From assembly GCA_023428755.1 (NCBI GenBank), contig JAEYWX010000010.1:242713-306712 (forward strand): 64,000 nt of DNA, in the 5' to 3' direction. Source of the stretch: Bacteroidota bacterium. Lineage in GTDB: Bacteria; Bacteroidota; Bacteroidia; Chitinophagales; Chitinophagaceae. The translations under genes were made by a program, and so were the position numbers. This document shows, one piece after another, positions 7,957-17,466 of this stretch. Position 1 is the first letter of the stretch. Every line of letters starts with the position of its first letter. The notes beneath the pieces are model-generated. The model was not told where the DNA came from. It saw only the letters and a program-made list of their open reading frames with translations, and searched no databases.

Positions 7957-8613
7957 TTAGAGCGGAAATCTTCTTGCAATGGCTCTTGTTACACTTTGAA
8001 TAGATTGCTGAAACGGATAATTCCAATCAGTTTGATTGGTAAAGCGAGTGCTCCATACGGTATACCCTTCCTTAATCAACGCACTGCTTACAAACATATC
8101 GCTTGTACGTGCCATGCCTGTTGGTACGCCAATACGTGGCACTGTACGATTGAGAATGCCACCTACTACATCAATACCCAGCGCCACTTCATCGCTGAGG
8201 ATATGATTTTGCGTTACTTTGGTTGATACAACCGCATCTACTTCCAGTATTTTAGCCAGCTCCATAGGATCCATTTGCCAGGAAGCAGAATCGGAAATTC
8301 CTTTTTCTTCCAGCAGTTTTTTGGTACGTTCTGTACTTTGGAACTGTACTTGAGAATACCTGCGCAAACGTGTATCAACATACTGCACCAGGTCAATGTA
8401 CAAGGCCCGGTTCAGAAAGGTGGTGTTTCGACTGATCATTTCCTGCACTTGCTCAGGCGTTAACTTCTTTGGAATGTTACCTGTTACTTCCAGTTGAGCA
8501 GGCAGAATGGCGATGGTGCGGATATTGTACTGCTGCACACGCTCCATCATTCGTTTTCTGGCGCAGGAAGAAACAATTAAAGAAAGAGAGATTAAGAGTA
8601 GAACTTGTTTCAT
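7957..8613 (-). CDS. Predicted lipoprotein of unknown function
   Basis: Starting at the ATG at 8613 gives MKQVLLLISLSLIVSSCARK, a textbook lipoprotein signal with the lipidated cysteine at residue 17. The upstream in-frame start at 8643 would bury this signal, so the shorter 218-residue form is preferred. The mature part starts with a YNIRTIAILPAQLEVTG strand, has a long region that may bind partners, and contains a hydrophobic stretch (DEVALGIDVVGGILNRTV) and an IKEGYTVWSTRFTNQTDW segment. The overall plan resembles small envelope lipoproteins such as the GNA1162/LpoB-like group, but the assignment is tentative. A 17-base perfect inverted repeat lies 38 bases upstream. Confidence 0.78.
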   Translation of the reverse strand: MKQVLLLISLSLIVSSCARKRMMERVQQYNIRTIAILPAQLEVTGNIPKKLTPEQVQEMISRNTTFLNRALYIDLVQYVDTRLRRYSQVQFQSTERTKKLLEEKGISDSASWQMDPMELAKILEVDAVVSTKVTQNHILSDEVALGIDVVGGILNRTVPRIGVPTGMARTSDMFVSSALIKEGYTVWSTRFTNQTDWNYPFQQSIQSVTRAIARRFPL

Positions 8614-8650
8614 GTGCGGATGTTTAGTTAGTATTAAGGCCACATGGTAT

Positions 8651-8706
8651 ATCCATAAAAAATAATTATCGCTCTTTCATAAAATGCTCAATTATTTTTT
8701 ATGGAT
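8651..8706. repeat. Perfect 17-base inverted repeat upstream of the lipoprotein gene
   Basis: ATCCATAAAAAATAATT (8651-8667) is exactly repeated in reverse complement at 8690-8706 with a 22-base spacer. It is AT-rich and lies 38 bases before the lipoprotein start codon. It could be an operator, a leader hairpin or a remnant of a small repeat. Confidence 0.75.
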
Positions 8707-8780
8707 AGATCATAAGCCCGGTTTTAATTGAATAATACAATGTGTCATAGATATTGGTACAATTGGAATACCAAAAATAA

Positions 8781-8808
8781 TAAAGGCTTCCTGAAACGAA
8801 AGCCTTTA
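8781..8808 (-). terminator. Likely terminator of the DUF4870 gene
   Basis: TAAAGGCTT (8781-8789) pairs with AAGCCTTTA (8800-8808). In the minus direction it is followed by a TTATTATTTTT tail. Confidence 0.65.
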
Positions 8809-8836
8809 TCATTGAATTAACTTAAAAAAAGTAAAA

Positions 8837-9202
8837 CTACTTAATGAGACGTATGCTGAACGGATAACGGTACAGCACATTGTCTGCCGCCTTTACTGCT
8901 GCAATTATATGCAGTATAAATGAACCGATACCAATAGCTATAAGCATAAAAATGCCTATGATTAATAAGCAGAGCGGAATACTGATCATACAAAAAATGA
9001 ATATACTTATTCCAAAATTCAAAGCTTCTTTCGCATGTTCACCAACGTAACGGGAATCATCCTTTTTTACAAGGTAAATAATAAGTGGGGCCAGAATAGG
9101 AAAAAAGAGAGATAATACATGTGTAAGAATCGCAATGGTACGTTCATCACTGCTTACATTGGCATAAGGTACTTCACGTAAATGTGCAAAGTTTTGTTCC
9201 AT
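8837..9202 (-). CDS. DUF4870 domain-containing membrane protein
   Basis: The 121-residue protein has the DUF4870 pattern: SSDERTIAILTHVLSLFFPILAPLIIYLVKKDDSRYVGEHAKEALNF, then two further hydrophobic helices (residues 70-110), ending with RYPFSIRLIK. These are small inner-membrane proteins with three helices and a conserved HAKEALNFQ-like cytosolic loop. Their role is not known. It is a single gene, with its own terminator at 8781. Confidence 0.88.
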   Translation of the reverse strand: MEQNFAHLREVPYANVSSDERTIAILTHVLSLFFPILAPLIIYLVKKDDSRYVGEHAKEALNFGISIFIFCMISIPLCLLIIGIFMLIAIGIGSFILHIIAAVKAADNVLYRYPFSIRLIK

Positions 9203-9298
9203 GATTAAAGGTTTAATGTTTTAAAGTAATTGGTTAAAGTTTTTTGGATACAGCAACTTTGTACATTTAAAAATAGCATTAAATTCTATCTTCTGCAC

Positions 9299-9333
9299 AA
9301 AAAAAGACCCCCGTGTAAAAAACACAGGGGCCA
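9299..9333 (-). terminator. Terminator of the TonB-dependent receptor gene
   Basis: An imperfect hairpin (CCCC-C-GTGT with ACAC-A-GGGG, 9308-9330) is followed on the minus strand by a run of seven T residues opposite 9299-9305. Confidence 0.75.
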
Positions 9334-9356
9334 ACCTCTCATCAATCTATCAAACT

Positions 9357-11984
9357 TTATTGCATGCCCTGCATGGCTCCTTGCGAACCTTCGCTTTCGG
9401 CTTTCATATTTTTACGCTTGAAGAGCGACATATCCATCTGACCAAACTTGTAGGCAAAGTTGATGCGGAACATCGGCACATCGTTTAAACGATAGCTATT
9501 CTGAATGTAGAATGAACTTGCCGAATACTGATCGAACTTTCTTGTTCTGAAAATATCGTTGATGTTAAACGTTACCGTAGCTGCTTTGTTTTTGAGGAAG
9601 CTTTTTGAAATAGCTGCATCAATTCCCCAGTTGGCTTTAATATAGCCCTGCGCTGCACTTTGTGCACCACCGCCCATTGGCGGACCACCCATGCCGCTGT
9701 TCTGGTTTACAGGTAAATTAGTTTTTGATTGGTATGTACCTGATAACTGCAGCTTGAAATCGGCAGGCAGCTTAAAGTTGTTGTTCACTTTTGCAAACCA
9801 GCTCCACATTGCTGCCTGCGATGAACCGGTGATATTATTGGTATTGATCTTCGAGTTATAAATGTTCAGGTTCGAATTAAGATCCCACCACTTTGCAACA
9901 ACGTTCTGTGTTGTAAACTCAACACCATACGATTGACTTGATTGTGCATTTTGATAGGTACTGATCGGACGTTTTTCGCCTGATGCCAATGTAACGGTAT
10001 CGAGGAAGCGTGTAATTAAATTGGTGCTGTATTTATAATAAGCCGAAACCAACAATGTGTTACCACCTTTAAAACTTTTTGAATAAGATACTTCTGCTGA
10101 GTTGGTAAACTCCGGTTTCAATGCAGCATTACCTCTGCTCCAGTTTAACTGATCTGTTGAATCAATAAACGGAATCACCTGCATAAAAAACGGACGGTTT
10201 ACTCTACGTGTTACGCTAAACTGCAGCTCTTGCTTGTTACTCAGCTTCTGGCTTAAGAATAAAGAAGGGAATAAACTCAGCGGATATTTATTGCTGAAAG
10301 TTTGTTTACTGTCGGTTAACTCACCAGTATAATCAGAACTTTCTGCACGCAGCCCAACCTTGTATCCGAAATTCTTAATTTGATTACCTACAGAAACATA
10401 AGCCGCATACACATTATCAGTGTTTTTATAGTTACTGGTTGCATTGGGCACCAGCACATATTCGTTCGTTGTGTTATTGAACCTGTAGTTCGCCTGGTTA
10501 TTCGTGAGGGTACGTAGCTGTGCTCTTGCGCCTGTTTCAATTTTACCCGATTTGCCAAATGGCTTTACATAGTCGGCCTGGATGGTTACAAAATTATTGG
10601 TACCACTGCCCAATATTTGCTGTAATACAGTTCCTGTTTTTGCACCGCCTTCATACGTATAGATGCCGGTGTTGTAATTAAGATTACTGTTGTTACGTCC
10701 GTTAAAAATGTTGAAGTCGGCTGTTAACTCTTCTCCCTCTTTCGGAAATAAATACTTGAACCCACCTTGAATACCAGTTGCATTAAATGATCTTTTAGTT
10801 GCAGTTGTACGGTTGCTGTAGCTGATGTATGAGCCATTGTTTAAACTGCTATCGGTTTTTAATACAGCATCGGGACTAAATTCACCATGCACTCGTACGC
10901 CCGATAAAGAAAGCGTTAACCTGTTGGTTGCAAAATAATCTACACCTGCACGGCCAAACAGGAACCCACCATTCATAATGGTATTACCGGTTTGATTCAC
11001 TAAAACGTTTGGCGTTGTAAGCAAGCTTGTAATATCTGTTGAACTGGTTGTATGATTTTTCATCTGGTTGCCAAATGCACTCACCGAAAAATTAAACTTA
11101 TCCTGGCGGAGATTTAAACTTGCACCGCCGTTCAACGCCCCACGTTTATCTACACCAATATTTACGTTACCGTTGTAACCGTTCTTCTTATTTTTCTTCA
11201 ATACAATATTCAATATACCGGCATTACCACCCGAAGCGTCGTATTTGGCAGATGGATTGGTAATGATCTCTACACTTTCAATTGCATCAGCAGGAATCTG
11301 ATCGAGTGTTAAGGTTGTTGGTCGTCCATCAATATAAATTTGAGGCGATGCATTACGCATGGTTACGTTGCCATCAATATCAACATTTACAGAAGGTACA
11401 TTCTTCATAATATCAACTGCAGTACCACCTGCACTTACAATATTCTGATCTACACTGAATACTTTTTTATCAATATCCATTTTCAATCTTCCTTTTGTTG
11501 CAGTAACAACAACTTCTGACAATTCCTTTACTGATTTTACCAGGTTTACTTTACCCAGATCTTTTTCAAATGCCGAAGCCATTGCACTGAAGTCGGTCAT
11601 TTGGCCTGCTGCAGGTCTTGTTTGAGCAGCACCTGCAGGCATCTTTGGCTGAAAACTTACTGTTTGTGTATATGCTTCAAAACCTGTTGCTGATACCGTT
11701 AACTTCAACGGTGCCATAATCGGTAATGCTTCAATATTGAAATCGCCGTTCGCTGCACTGATGGTTCCCTTCAGCAACACATCCTTTCTTTTTTTACTTG
11801 TACTGTCGTACTTGTTCTGCAACACCACAACCGAAGCACCTTCAATTGCTTTACCGGTACTGTCAACGAGTTTTCCATAAATACGACCTATACTTGGAGG
11901 TGCCTGCTTAACTGCACCCGGCATTTGTGCTTTTGCAACCTGTATGCTGATGATTGCCAATAATGCCAGAATAACTTTTTTCAT
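9357..11984 (-). CDS. TonB-dependent receptor with carboxypeptidase-like domain (outer membrane beta-barrel family)
   Basis: The 875-residue precursor begins with the signal peptide MKKVILALLAIISIQVAKAQ. A carboxypeptidase-regulatory-like fold follows (IGRIYGKLVDSTGKAIEGASVVV, residues 32-110). The plug contains VKSVKELSEVVVTATKGRLKMD, GGTAVDIMKNVPSVNVD and ASPQIYIDGRPTTLTLDQIPADAIESVEIITNPSAKYDASG. The rest is the beta-barrel, with an NDIFRTRKFD segment near the end. This architecture is common for Bacteroidota outer-membrane proteins whose substrate is unknown. The C-terminal tail after the barrel is methionine- and glycine-rich (SEGSQGAMQGMQ). The LytTR response regulator and kinase genes lie immediately upstream on the same strand and may control it. 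Confidence 0.9.
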   Translation of the reverse strand: MKKVILALLAIISIQVAKAQMPGAVKQAPPSIGRIYGKLVDSTGKAIEGASVVVLQNKYDSTSKKRKDVLLKGTISAANGDFNIEALPIMAPLKLTVSATGFEAYTQTVSFQPKMPAGAAQTRPAAGQMTDFSAMASAFEKDLGKVNLVKSVKELSEVVVTATKGRLKMDIDKKVFSVDQNIVSAGGTAVDIMKNVPSVNVDIDGNVTMRNASPQIYIDGRPTTLTLDQIPADAIESVEIITNPSAKYDASGGNAGILNIVLKKNKKNGYNGNVNIGVDKRGALNGGASLNLRQDKFNFSVSAFGNQMKNHTTSSTDITSLLTTPNVLVNQTGNTIMNGGFLFGRAGVDYFATNRLTLSLSGVRVHGEFSPDAVLKTDSSLNNGSYISYSNRTTATKRSFNATGIQGGFKYLFPKEGEELTADFNIFNGRNNSNLNYNTGIYTYEGGAKTGTVLQQILGSGTNNFVTIQADYVKPFGKSGKIETGARAQLRTLTNNQANYRFNNTTNEYVLVPNATSNYKNTDNVYAAYVSVGNQIKNFGYKVGLRAESSDYTGELTDSKQTFSNKYPLSLFPSLFLSQKLSNKQELQFSVTRRVNRPFFMQVIPFIDSTDQLNWSRGNAALKPEFTNSAEVSYSKSFKGGNTLLVSAYYKYSTNLITRFLDTVTLASGEKRPISTYQNAQSSQSYGVEFTTQNVVAKWWDLNSNLNIYNSKINTNNITGSSQAAMWSWFAKVNNNFKLPADFKLQLSGTYQSKTNLPVNQNSGMGGPPMGGGAQSAAQGYIKANWGIDAAISKSFLKNKAATVTFNINDIFRTRKFDQYSASSFYIQNSYRLNDVPMFRINFAYKFGQMDMSLFKRKNMKAESEGSQGAMQGMQ

Positions 11985-12085
11985 TTTGATAATTTGTAAT
12001 GTAAAAGTAGGCAGGCAAAAAAGCGTTGCAGAGGCAAATGAGATGAGAAGCGGAAATGTTGCGACGAAATGTGTACCTAAGAAAA

Positions 12086-12793
12086 TTACTCGGCACGGCC
12101 GATGGTTGCAAAAAGTTTATCTCTGAAATTATCGCTGATAGGCAGCTCCATTTCATTAATAAAAACGCTGCTTTTACGAATAGTACTGATGGCCGAAACA
12201 GCCACGATAAATGATTTATGAATACGTACAAACTGTTGTGCAGGCAATTGCTCTTCTACCGACTTTAAGCTCATGCGTGTAACAACAGGCTTGGCTGAAC
12301 TCCTGAGATGAATTTTAATATAGTCTTTTAAACTTTCGATCCAGGTGATATCAGCCTTGTCTATTTTGTGCAGGCTGTACTCCACATTCACAAAGAAATA
12401 AGGCTGCTGTGCAGACTCCTGTTTTGGTTTCTGCTTCAGTTGATATAGTTCGTTGGCTTTGTTACAAGCCTGGATAAAGCGATTGAGTTCAACAGGCTTT
12501 AGTAAATAATCAACTACGTTGAGATTATATCCTTCTAATGCATATTTCTCATACGCAGTGATGAGAATGAACATGCATTGCTGCGGACTGCTTTGTATAA
12601 ACTGTAAACCATTGAGGCCGGGCATCTGTATATCAATAAACACAAGATCAACCTGCTCCTGTTGCATAATGCGTAGCGCTTCCAGCGGATTATTGCAGGC
12701 AGCAACCAATTGCAGATAGGGCACTTTGCTGATGTTATCCGTTAACAGTTCAAGCGCCAGCTCTTCATCATCTATTGCAATACAACGAAGCAT
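12086..12793 (-). CDS. LytTR family response regulator
   Basis: The 235-residue protein has an N-terminal receiver domain (CIAIDDEELALELL acidic pocket; phospho-acceptor aspartate in LVFIDIQMPGLNG, about residue 56; the KPVEL lysine near residue 105) and a C-terminal LytTR DNA-binding domain (YSLHKIDKADITWIESLKDYIKIHL to FVRIHKSFIVAVSAI). Its start codon overlaps the stop codon of the kinase gene by one base (TAATG), so the two are translationally coupled. The TonB-dependent receptor gene lies about 100 bases downstream and is a candidate target. Confidence 0.95.
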   Translation of the reverse strand: MLRCIAIDDEELALELLTDNISKVPYLQLVAACNNPLEALRIMQQEQVDLVFIDIQMPGLNGLQFIQSSPQQCMFILITAYEKYALEGYNLNVVDYLLKPVELNRFIQACNKANELYQLKQKPKQESAQQPYFFVNVEYSLHKIDKADITWIESLKDYIKIHLRSSAKPVVTRMSLKSVEEQLPAQQFVRIHKSFIVAVSAISTIRKSSVFINEMELPISDNFRDKLFATIGRAE

Positions 12794-13836
12794 TAATGCA
12801 GTTTTAATTGAAGTGAAACAGTAAACCAGCCATCCTGCTTATCGATCAGTAATGAATGATCCTGATGGTATAATAAATTTAATCGTCTTTTTACATTCGT
12901 CAAACCAATGCCCGATGTTTTATCTTTTGGTTCATTTTCGTTAGCAGCATTGTATTTATTGCGTACAGAAAAGTACAACTGATCTTTCTCCACTTTCAAT
13001 TTAATATCAATCTGTGCATCTTCTATCATCCCTACTCCATGTTTAAATGCATTCTCCACAAACGGAATCAGCAACATGGGTTCAATGGTATAAGCAATGG
13101 CTGTCTGCTGCAGTTCGGTATTGATCTGTACATGTTTGCCAAACCGTAAGCGCTGCAGATCGATATAGCTTTGCAGGTATTCTGTTTCCTTATCGAGCAG
13201 TACTTTGTCTTCATCTGTTTCGTACAACATGTAACGCAGCAACGAAGAAAGTTTAATAAGAGAAGGTTCAAGTATATCCGATTTCTTTCTTGCCAACGCT
13301 ACCATGTTGTTTAGGATATTAAACATGAAGTGCGGGCTTACCTGCGAACGTAAAAAAGAAAGTTCTGTTTTTAAATTTTCGTTCTGCTGTTCCTGCTTTT
13401 CACGGTCTTCAACAATCCTGTCACGAATAGTACGAAAAGCGGTACTTGCCAATACAATGAAAATAAATACCGGTAGATTAAACACGAAAAAGTTGCGCAA
13501 CCTGTATTCAAAACCCTCAATGAACAATGCAAACATAAACCGATCGGCCAGCCATATAAACAAAGCTGATGCAAGCAATGCAAGCACATAACGGCCATAC
13601 TTACGCCTGTAGAAAAGCGTTGGTATGAGGAAGTAGGCGTTGAAATAAAAAAGAGAAATCCAGAGAAAGCTTTTAATGAAGTGCAGATAGTACATGCCGT
13701 AAGGCCGCTCTTCAGAATGCGTTGCTTTGCTTTCAGCTACAGGTCGTAACAAAAAAGGCAAGGCAAGAAACAATGCCCAGAACAAGACATGCATGCCGAA
13801 AACAACCCATTTACGTGTGTACCATTTACCACTCAT
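12793..13836 (-). CDS. LytS-type sensor histidine kinase
   Basis: The 347-residue membrane kinase has about four N-terminal helices (residues 10-30, 50-70, 78-100, 118-136), a short coiled linker (REKQEQQNENLKTELSFLRSQ), the His_kinase motif SPHFMFNILNNM with the phosphorylated histidine, and an HATPase domain with FVENAFKHGVG (N box) and KTSGIGLTNVKRRLNLLY (G box). This is the LytS/YehU class that pairs with LytTR regulators. There is no separate sensor domain, so the signal probably acts through the membrane helices. It forms a two-gene unit with the downstream regulator. Confidence 0.94.
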   Translation of the reverse strand: MSGKWYTRKWVVFGMHVLFWALFLALPFLLRPVAESKATHSEERPYGMYYLHFIKSFLWISLFYFNAYFLIPTLFYRRKYGRYVLALLASALFIWLADRFMFALFIEGFEYRLRNFFVFNLPVFIFIVLASTAFRTIRDRIVEDREKQEQQNENLKTELSFLRSQVSPHFMFNILNNMVALARKKSDILEPSLIKLSSLLRYMLYETDEDKVLLDKETEYLQSYIDLQRLRFGKHVQINTELQQTAIAYTIEPMLLIPFVENAFKHGVGMIEDAQIDIKLKVEKDQLYFSVRNKYNAANENEPKDKTSGIGLTNVKRRLNLLYHQDHSLLIDKQDGWFTVSLQLKLH

Positions 13837-13913
13837 GTGTACAAAGTACTTATTTATTCAGTTGAAAGTTTTCCGTTTTGCGACGAAAAGGAAAAATCTG
13901 TCGATAAGAAGGC

Positions 13914-16900
13914 TTATGCTGTAACCGGTTTCTCTACCACAGCTTCGTGCATACGAGTTAACAGGCGCAGTAAAGCTTCCATACCGTCTATATCTCTTAC
14001 AACCAAGAGGAACAGCTTGCCGGTTTGTTTCAGTTGTGCTTTGTTGAGTGAGGTTTGCACAAACTGCATGATGCCCTGGAACACCGGTGATTCAAAATAA
14101 GGTGAATCGGGATTATTGATGAAGTAACAACGAAGGGTTTGCTCTTTCAGGGTCATTTTTTCGAAGCCGAGTTCAACGGCCAGCTTACGGCAACGCACAG
14201 TAGTAAACAGGTCTTCCACCTGCGGAGGTATCGGGCCAAAACGATCGAGCAATTCTTTATGAAATTCAACAAGGTCTTCTTCAGTATCACAGTTATCTAA
14301 TCTTGTATACAAACTCAAACGTTCAGCAATACTTTCAACATACGCATCAGGAATCAGTATTTCAAGATCGGTATCAATTACACAATCTTTTACATAGTTT
14401 TCCTGTTGCTGGATTTCTTCTTTAAACAGCTCACGGAACTTGGTGCGTTTCAATTCACGGATCGCTTCATCCAATACCTTCTGGTACATTTCAAAACCGA
14501 TCTCCGCCATAAATCCACTTTGCTCACCACCCAGCATATTCCCTGCGCCACGAATATCAAGGTCACGCATAGCAATCTGGAAACCACTACCCAACTCACT
14601 GTGCTGCTCTAACGTTTGTAAACGCTTTCTTGAATCGTTTGGTAATGTACTCATTGGTGGTGCCAGCAAATAACAGAATGCTTTTTTGTTGCTGCGGCCA
14701 ACACGACCACGCAACTGGTGCAGATCACTTAAACCAAACTGATGTGCATTGTTGATGATGATGGTATTTACATTCGGAATATCTACACCGCTTTCAACAA
14801 TATTAGTACAAACGAGCACATCGTATTTTTTATCGATGAAGTCGAAGATGCGTTCTTCCAGTTCATGACCTTCCATTTGTCCATGTGCAAAACCAATGCT
14901 CAGATCGGGGCACAACCGTTGAATAATAGCAGCCATTTCGGCCAATCCTGCAATACGGTTATGAATGAAGAACACCTGCCCGCCACGTTCTGTTTCAAAA
15001 TAGATAGCATCCCGGATAAAATCTTCCTGGAATACCTGCACCTCTGTTTGTATCGGCTGGCGATTCGGCGGAGGTGTATTCATGATGCTCAAATCCCTTG
15101 CACCCATCAAACTAAACTGCAGCGTACGGGGAATTGGTGTTGCAGTCAGCGTGAGTGAATCTACATTCGTCTTCAGTGTTTTGATTTTTTCTTTATGCCC
15201 TACACCAAACTTCTGTTCTTCATCCACCACCAGCAAACCCAAATTTTTAAACTTCACGTCTTTCGCCAGCAATGCATGTGTGCCAACAATGACATCAATC
15301 TTACCTTCTTCTAATTGCTTGTATGTCTCCTTCTTTTCTTTAGTTGATTTGAAACGATTTACATAGTCAACTGTAACAGGAAAATCCTTTAAGCGATCCT
15401 TAAATGTTTTATAGTGTTGATAGGCAAGAATAGTAGTAGGCACCATGATGGCAGCCTGCTTGCCATCGCATACAGTTTTGAAAGCAGCACGGATGGCAAT
15501 TTCTGTTTTACCAAACCCTACATCGCCACACACCAAACGATCCATGGGCGATGGCGATTCCATATCTTTCTTTACATCGGCAGTTGCTTTGCTCTGGTCG
15601 GGCGTGTCTTCGTACATAAACGAAGCCTCCAGTTCTGTTTGCAAATAACTGTCGGGCGTGTGTGCAAAACCTTCCTGTGCCTTACGCTGTGCATACAGTT
15701 GAATCAAATCAAAAGCGATTTCTTTTACTTTCGTTTTTGTTTTTTCTTTCAGTCGCTGCCATGCATCACTGCCGAGTTTATTGATCTTCGGCACACTTCC
15801 TTCCTTACCTGTGTATTTCGAAATCTTATGCAGTGAGTTAATGTTCACATACAAAATATCACTGTCCTTATAAATCAAGCGCACAGCTTCCTGCATTACA
15901 CCGTTCACTTCTATCTTCTGTAAACCGCTGTATGTACCTACTCCATGATCGATATGCGTTACATAATCGCCGGGCTGCAATTCCTTTAATGCACGAATGG
16001 TTAATGCTTTGCTCTTATTATATGCCTGCTTGACTTTGTACTTATGATAACGCTGGAAAATTTCATGATCGGTATAACAAACAACCTTCAGATCTTCATC
16101 AATGAAACCCTCATGAATTGCCAATGCAATTGGGGTGAAAGGAATCTCTGCTTTCAGATCAGCAAAAATGCTGTGTAGTCTTTCCAGTTGTTTGGGGTTC
16201 TCAGCGAAGATGAATATTTCAAACTGCTTTGTACTCCAGCTCTTCAGATCATTGATGAGTAATTCAAACTGGCGATTGAACGCCGGCTGATGTTTGGTGT
16301 GATACTCTATTTCAAACCTGTTCTTCTCTTCAACGGAGTTTAATAAGTGAGGCTCGTAGCCAAACTCAATGGTATGATGTTGCTTTATCTGTTCTTCAAC
16401 AATTGCAGCAGTGATAAAATCGGCTTCATTAAGATCGATCTTTTCTAATCGTTCATCTTCATCACGTTCCTGTTTGGAAACCGGCAATTTCAAGAACTGC
16501 TCCATGTCTTCTTCCATGGTGAGCAGCCGTTCTTTCATTACATCAAAATCCTTTACCCACACGATGGTATTCTCCGGCAAAAATTCAAACAGTGAAACCT
16601 TCTCACCACTTTCAAATTGTGTTTCCACATTTGGAATAATACTTACTTGCGCCAATCTCCGTTCACTCAACTGCGTTTCAGGATCGAAGATGCGGATGCT
16701 GTCTACATCGTTTCCAAACAGTTCCAAACGGTAAGGTTTTTCATTACCAAAGGAATAGATATCGAGGATGCCGCCACGTACTGCAAACTGTCCGGGCTGG
16801 TATACAAAGTCGGTACGTTCAAAACCAAGATCAACCAGAAAGCCCATCATGTTATCAACGTCCAGCGTGTCGTTGGTTTTGATGAGCAGCATATTGCCCT

Positions 16901-17333
16901 GCAGTTTTTTCGGCAACACCACTTTTTCAAACAAAGCATCGGGGTAAGTAACCATTGCCCCCACCCGCTGACCGGTAGGCATGGAAAATTTCGTCAACGC
17001 TTCTGTACGCAACATCACATGCGAGGAGTTGAGCAAACGGAAATTCTTGGGATGTTTGAATGATGATGGGAAATAAAAGAGGTTGAGTTCTTTGGTGATA
17101 CTCTCTAGTGAATTGTGGAAGTAAGCAGCCTCTTCTGCATCGTTAACGATAAACACATGATTGAACTGCTCCAGCGAAGAATGGTTAAAAACCGAAGCTG
17201 CCACGAACTGCGATGAGCTTCCCAACAGGTTTTTGAGATAAATCCGTTGCGTTTGGGAAAAAGAAAGCCTGTCCGCCAGTTGAAAAAGGCGGGGATCATC
17301 GGTAAACTTTTTCTGCAACAACTCAAAATTCAC
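13914..17333 (-). CDS. mfd: Transcription-repair coupling factor
   Basis: Mfd displaces RNA polymerase stalled at lesions and recruits UvrA. The order is: UvrB-like N-terminal domains, the RNA-polymerase-interaction (CarD-like) domain GDYVTHIDHGVGTYSGLQKI near residue 465, the translocase with Walker A GDVGFGKTE near 604, the DEEQ box near 704, TATPIPRTLQFSLMGARDLS, GRVGRS, and the C-terminal TRCF domain. The frame is open to a TTG at 17363, but TATATTTG, an exact -7 box, occupies 17340-17347. The GTG at 17331-17333 (starting VNFELLQKKF, 1139 residues) lies 6 bases past that box and is the preferred start. Confidence 0.95.
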   Translation of the reverse strand: MNFELLQKKFTDDPRLFQLADRLSFSQTQRIYLKNLLGSSSQFVAASVFNHSSLEQFNHVFIVNDAEEAAYFHNSLESITKELNLFYFPSSFKHPKNFRLLNSSHVMLRTEALTKFSMPTGQRVGAMVTYPDALFEKVVLPKKLQGNMLLIKTNDTLDVDNMMGFLVDLGFERTDFVYQPGQFAVRGGILDIYSFGNEKPYRLELFGNDVDSIRIFDPETQLSERRLAQVSIIPNVETQFESGEKVSLFEFLPENTIVWVKDFDVMKERLLTMEEDMEQFLKLPVSKQERDEDERLEKIDLNEADFITAAIVEEQIKQHHTIEFGYEPHLLNSVEEKNRFEIEYHTKHQPAFNRQFELLINDLKSWSTKQFEIFIFAENPKQLERLHSIFADLKAEIPFTPIALAIHEGFIDEDLKVVCYTDHEIFQRYHKYKVKQAYNKSKALTIRALKELQPGDYVTHIDHGVGTYSGLQKIEVNGVMQEAVRLIYKDSDILYVNINSLHKISKYTGKEGSVPKINKLGSDAWQRLKEKTKTKVKEIAFDLIQLYAQRKAQEGFAHTPDSYLQTELEASFMYEDTPDQSKATADVKKDMESPSPMDRLVCGDVGFGKTEIAIRAAFKTVCDGKQAAIMVPTTILAYQHYKTFKDRLKDFPVTVDYVNRFKSTKEKKETYKQLEEGKIDVIVGTHALLAKDVKFKNLGLLVVDEEQKFGVGHKEKIKTLKTNVDSLTLTATPIPRTLQFSLMGARDLSIMNTPPPNRQPIQTEVQVFQEDFIRDAIYFETERGGQVFFIHNRIAGLAEMAAIIQRLCPDLSIGFAHGQMEGHELEERIFDFIDKKYDVLVCTNIVESGVDIPNVNTIIINNAHQFGLSDLHQLRGRVGRSNKKAFCYLLAPPMSTLPNDSRKRLQTLEQHSELGSGFQIAMRDLDIRGAGNMLGGEQSGFMAEIGFEMYQKVLDEAIRELKRTKFRELFKEEIQQQENYVKDCVIDTDLEILIPDAYVESIAERLSLYTRLDNCDTEEDLVEFHKELLDRFGPIPPQVEDLFTTVRCRKLAVELGFEKMTLKEQTLRCYFINNPDSPYFESPVFQGIMQFVQTSLNKAQLKQTGKLFLLVVRDIDGMEALLRLLTRMHEAVVEKPVTA

Positions 17334-17339
17334 AGGGCG

Positions 17340-17347
17340 CAAATATA
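17340..17347 (-). promoter_or_regulatory. -7 promoter element of mfd, 6 bases from a GTG start
   Basis: The minus strand reads TATATTTG, CGCCCT, then GTG. The exact TAnnTTTG match moves the likely start codon inside the longest open frame and predicts a nearly leaderless mRNA. Confidence 0.55.
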
Positions 17348-17427
17348 CAACAGGAACAGCCAATTACAGTAGCCGGTAAAAATGATGCGAAAACCTGGCA
17401 AAGCTTTCATTTTCGAGAAAGAAAGCC

Positions 17428-17435
17428 TATTTTTG
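17428..17435 (+). promoter_or_regulatory. Putative -7 promoter element of the S8 protease gene
   Basis: TATTTTTG matches TAnnTTTG exactly. The leader would be about 28 bases. The mfd promoter diverges from it about 90 bases away. Confidence 0.5.
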
Positions 17436-17466
17436 AAGTCAATCCAAATCTGTTAAAACCAAGTCC

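Noticed and set aside
12838..13836. Plus-strand frames opposite the LytS kinase
   Set aside because: They are rich in C, N and K, lack start context and are antisense to conserved kinase motifs.
15414..15836. 140-codon open frame on the plus strand inside mfd
   Set aside because: It is antisense to a highly conserved helicase gene and has no family similarity, so it is a shadow frame.
17334..17363. TTG start of mfd at 17363
   Set aside because: A consensus -7 box (17340-17347) lies inside this extension, so the transcript would start after it; GTG at 17333 fits better.
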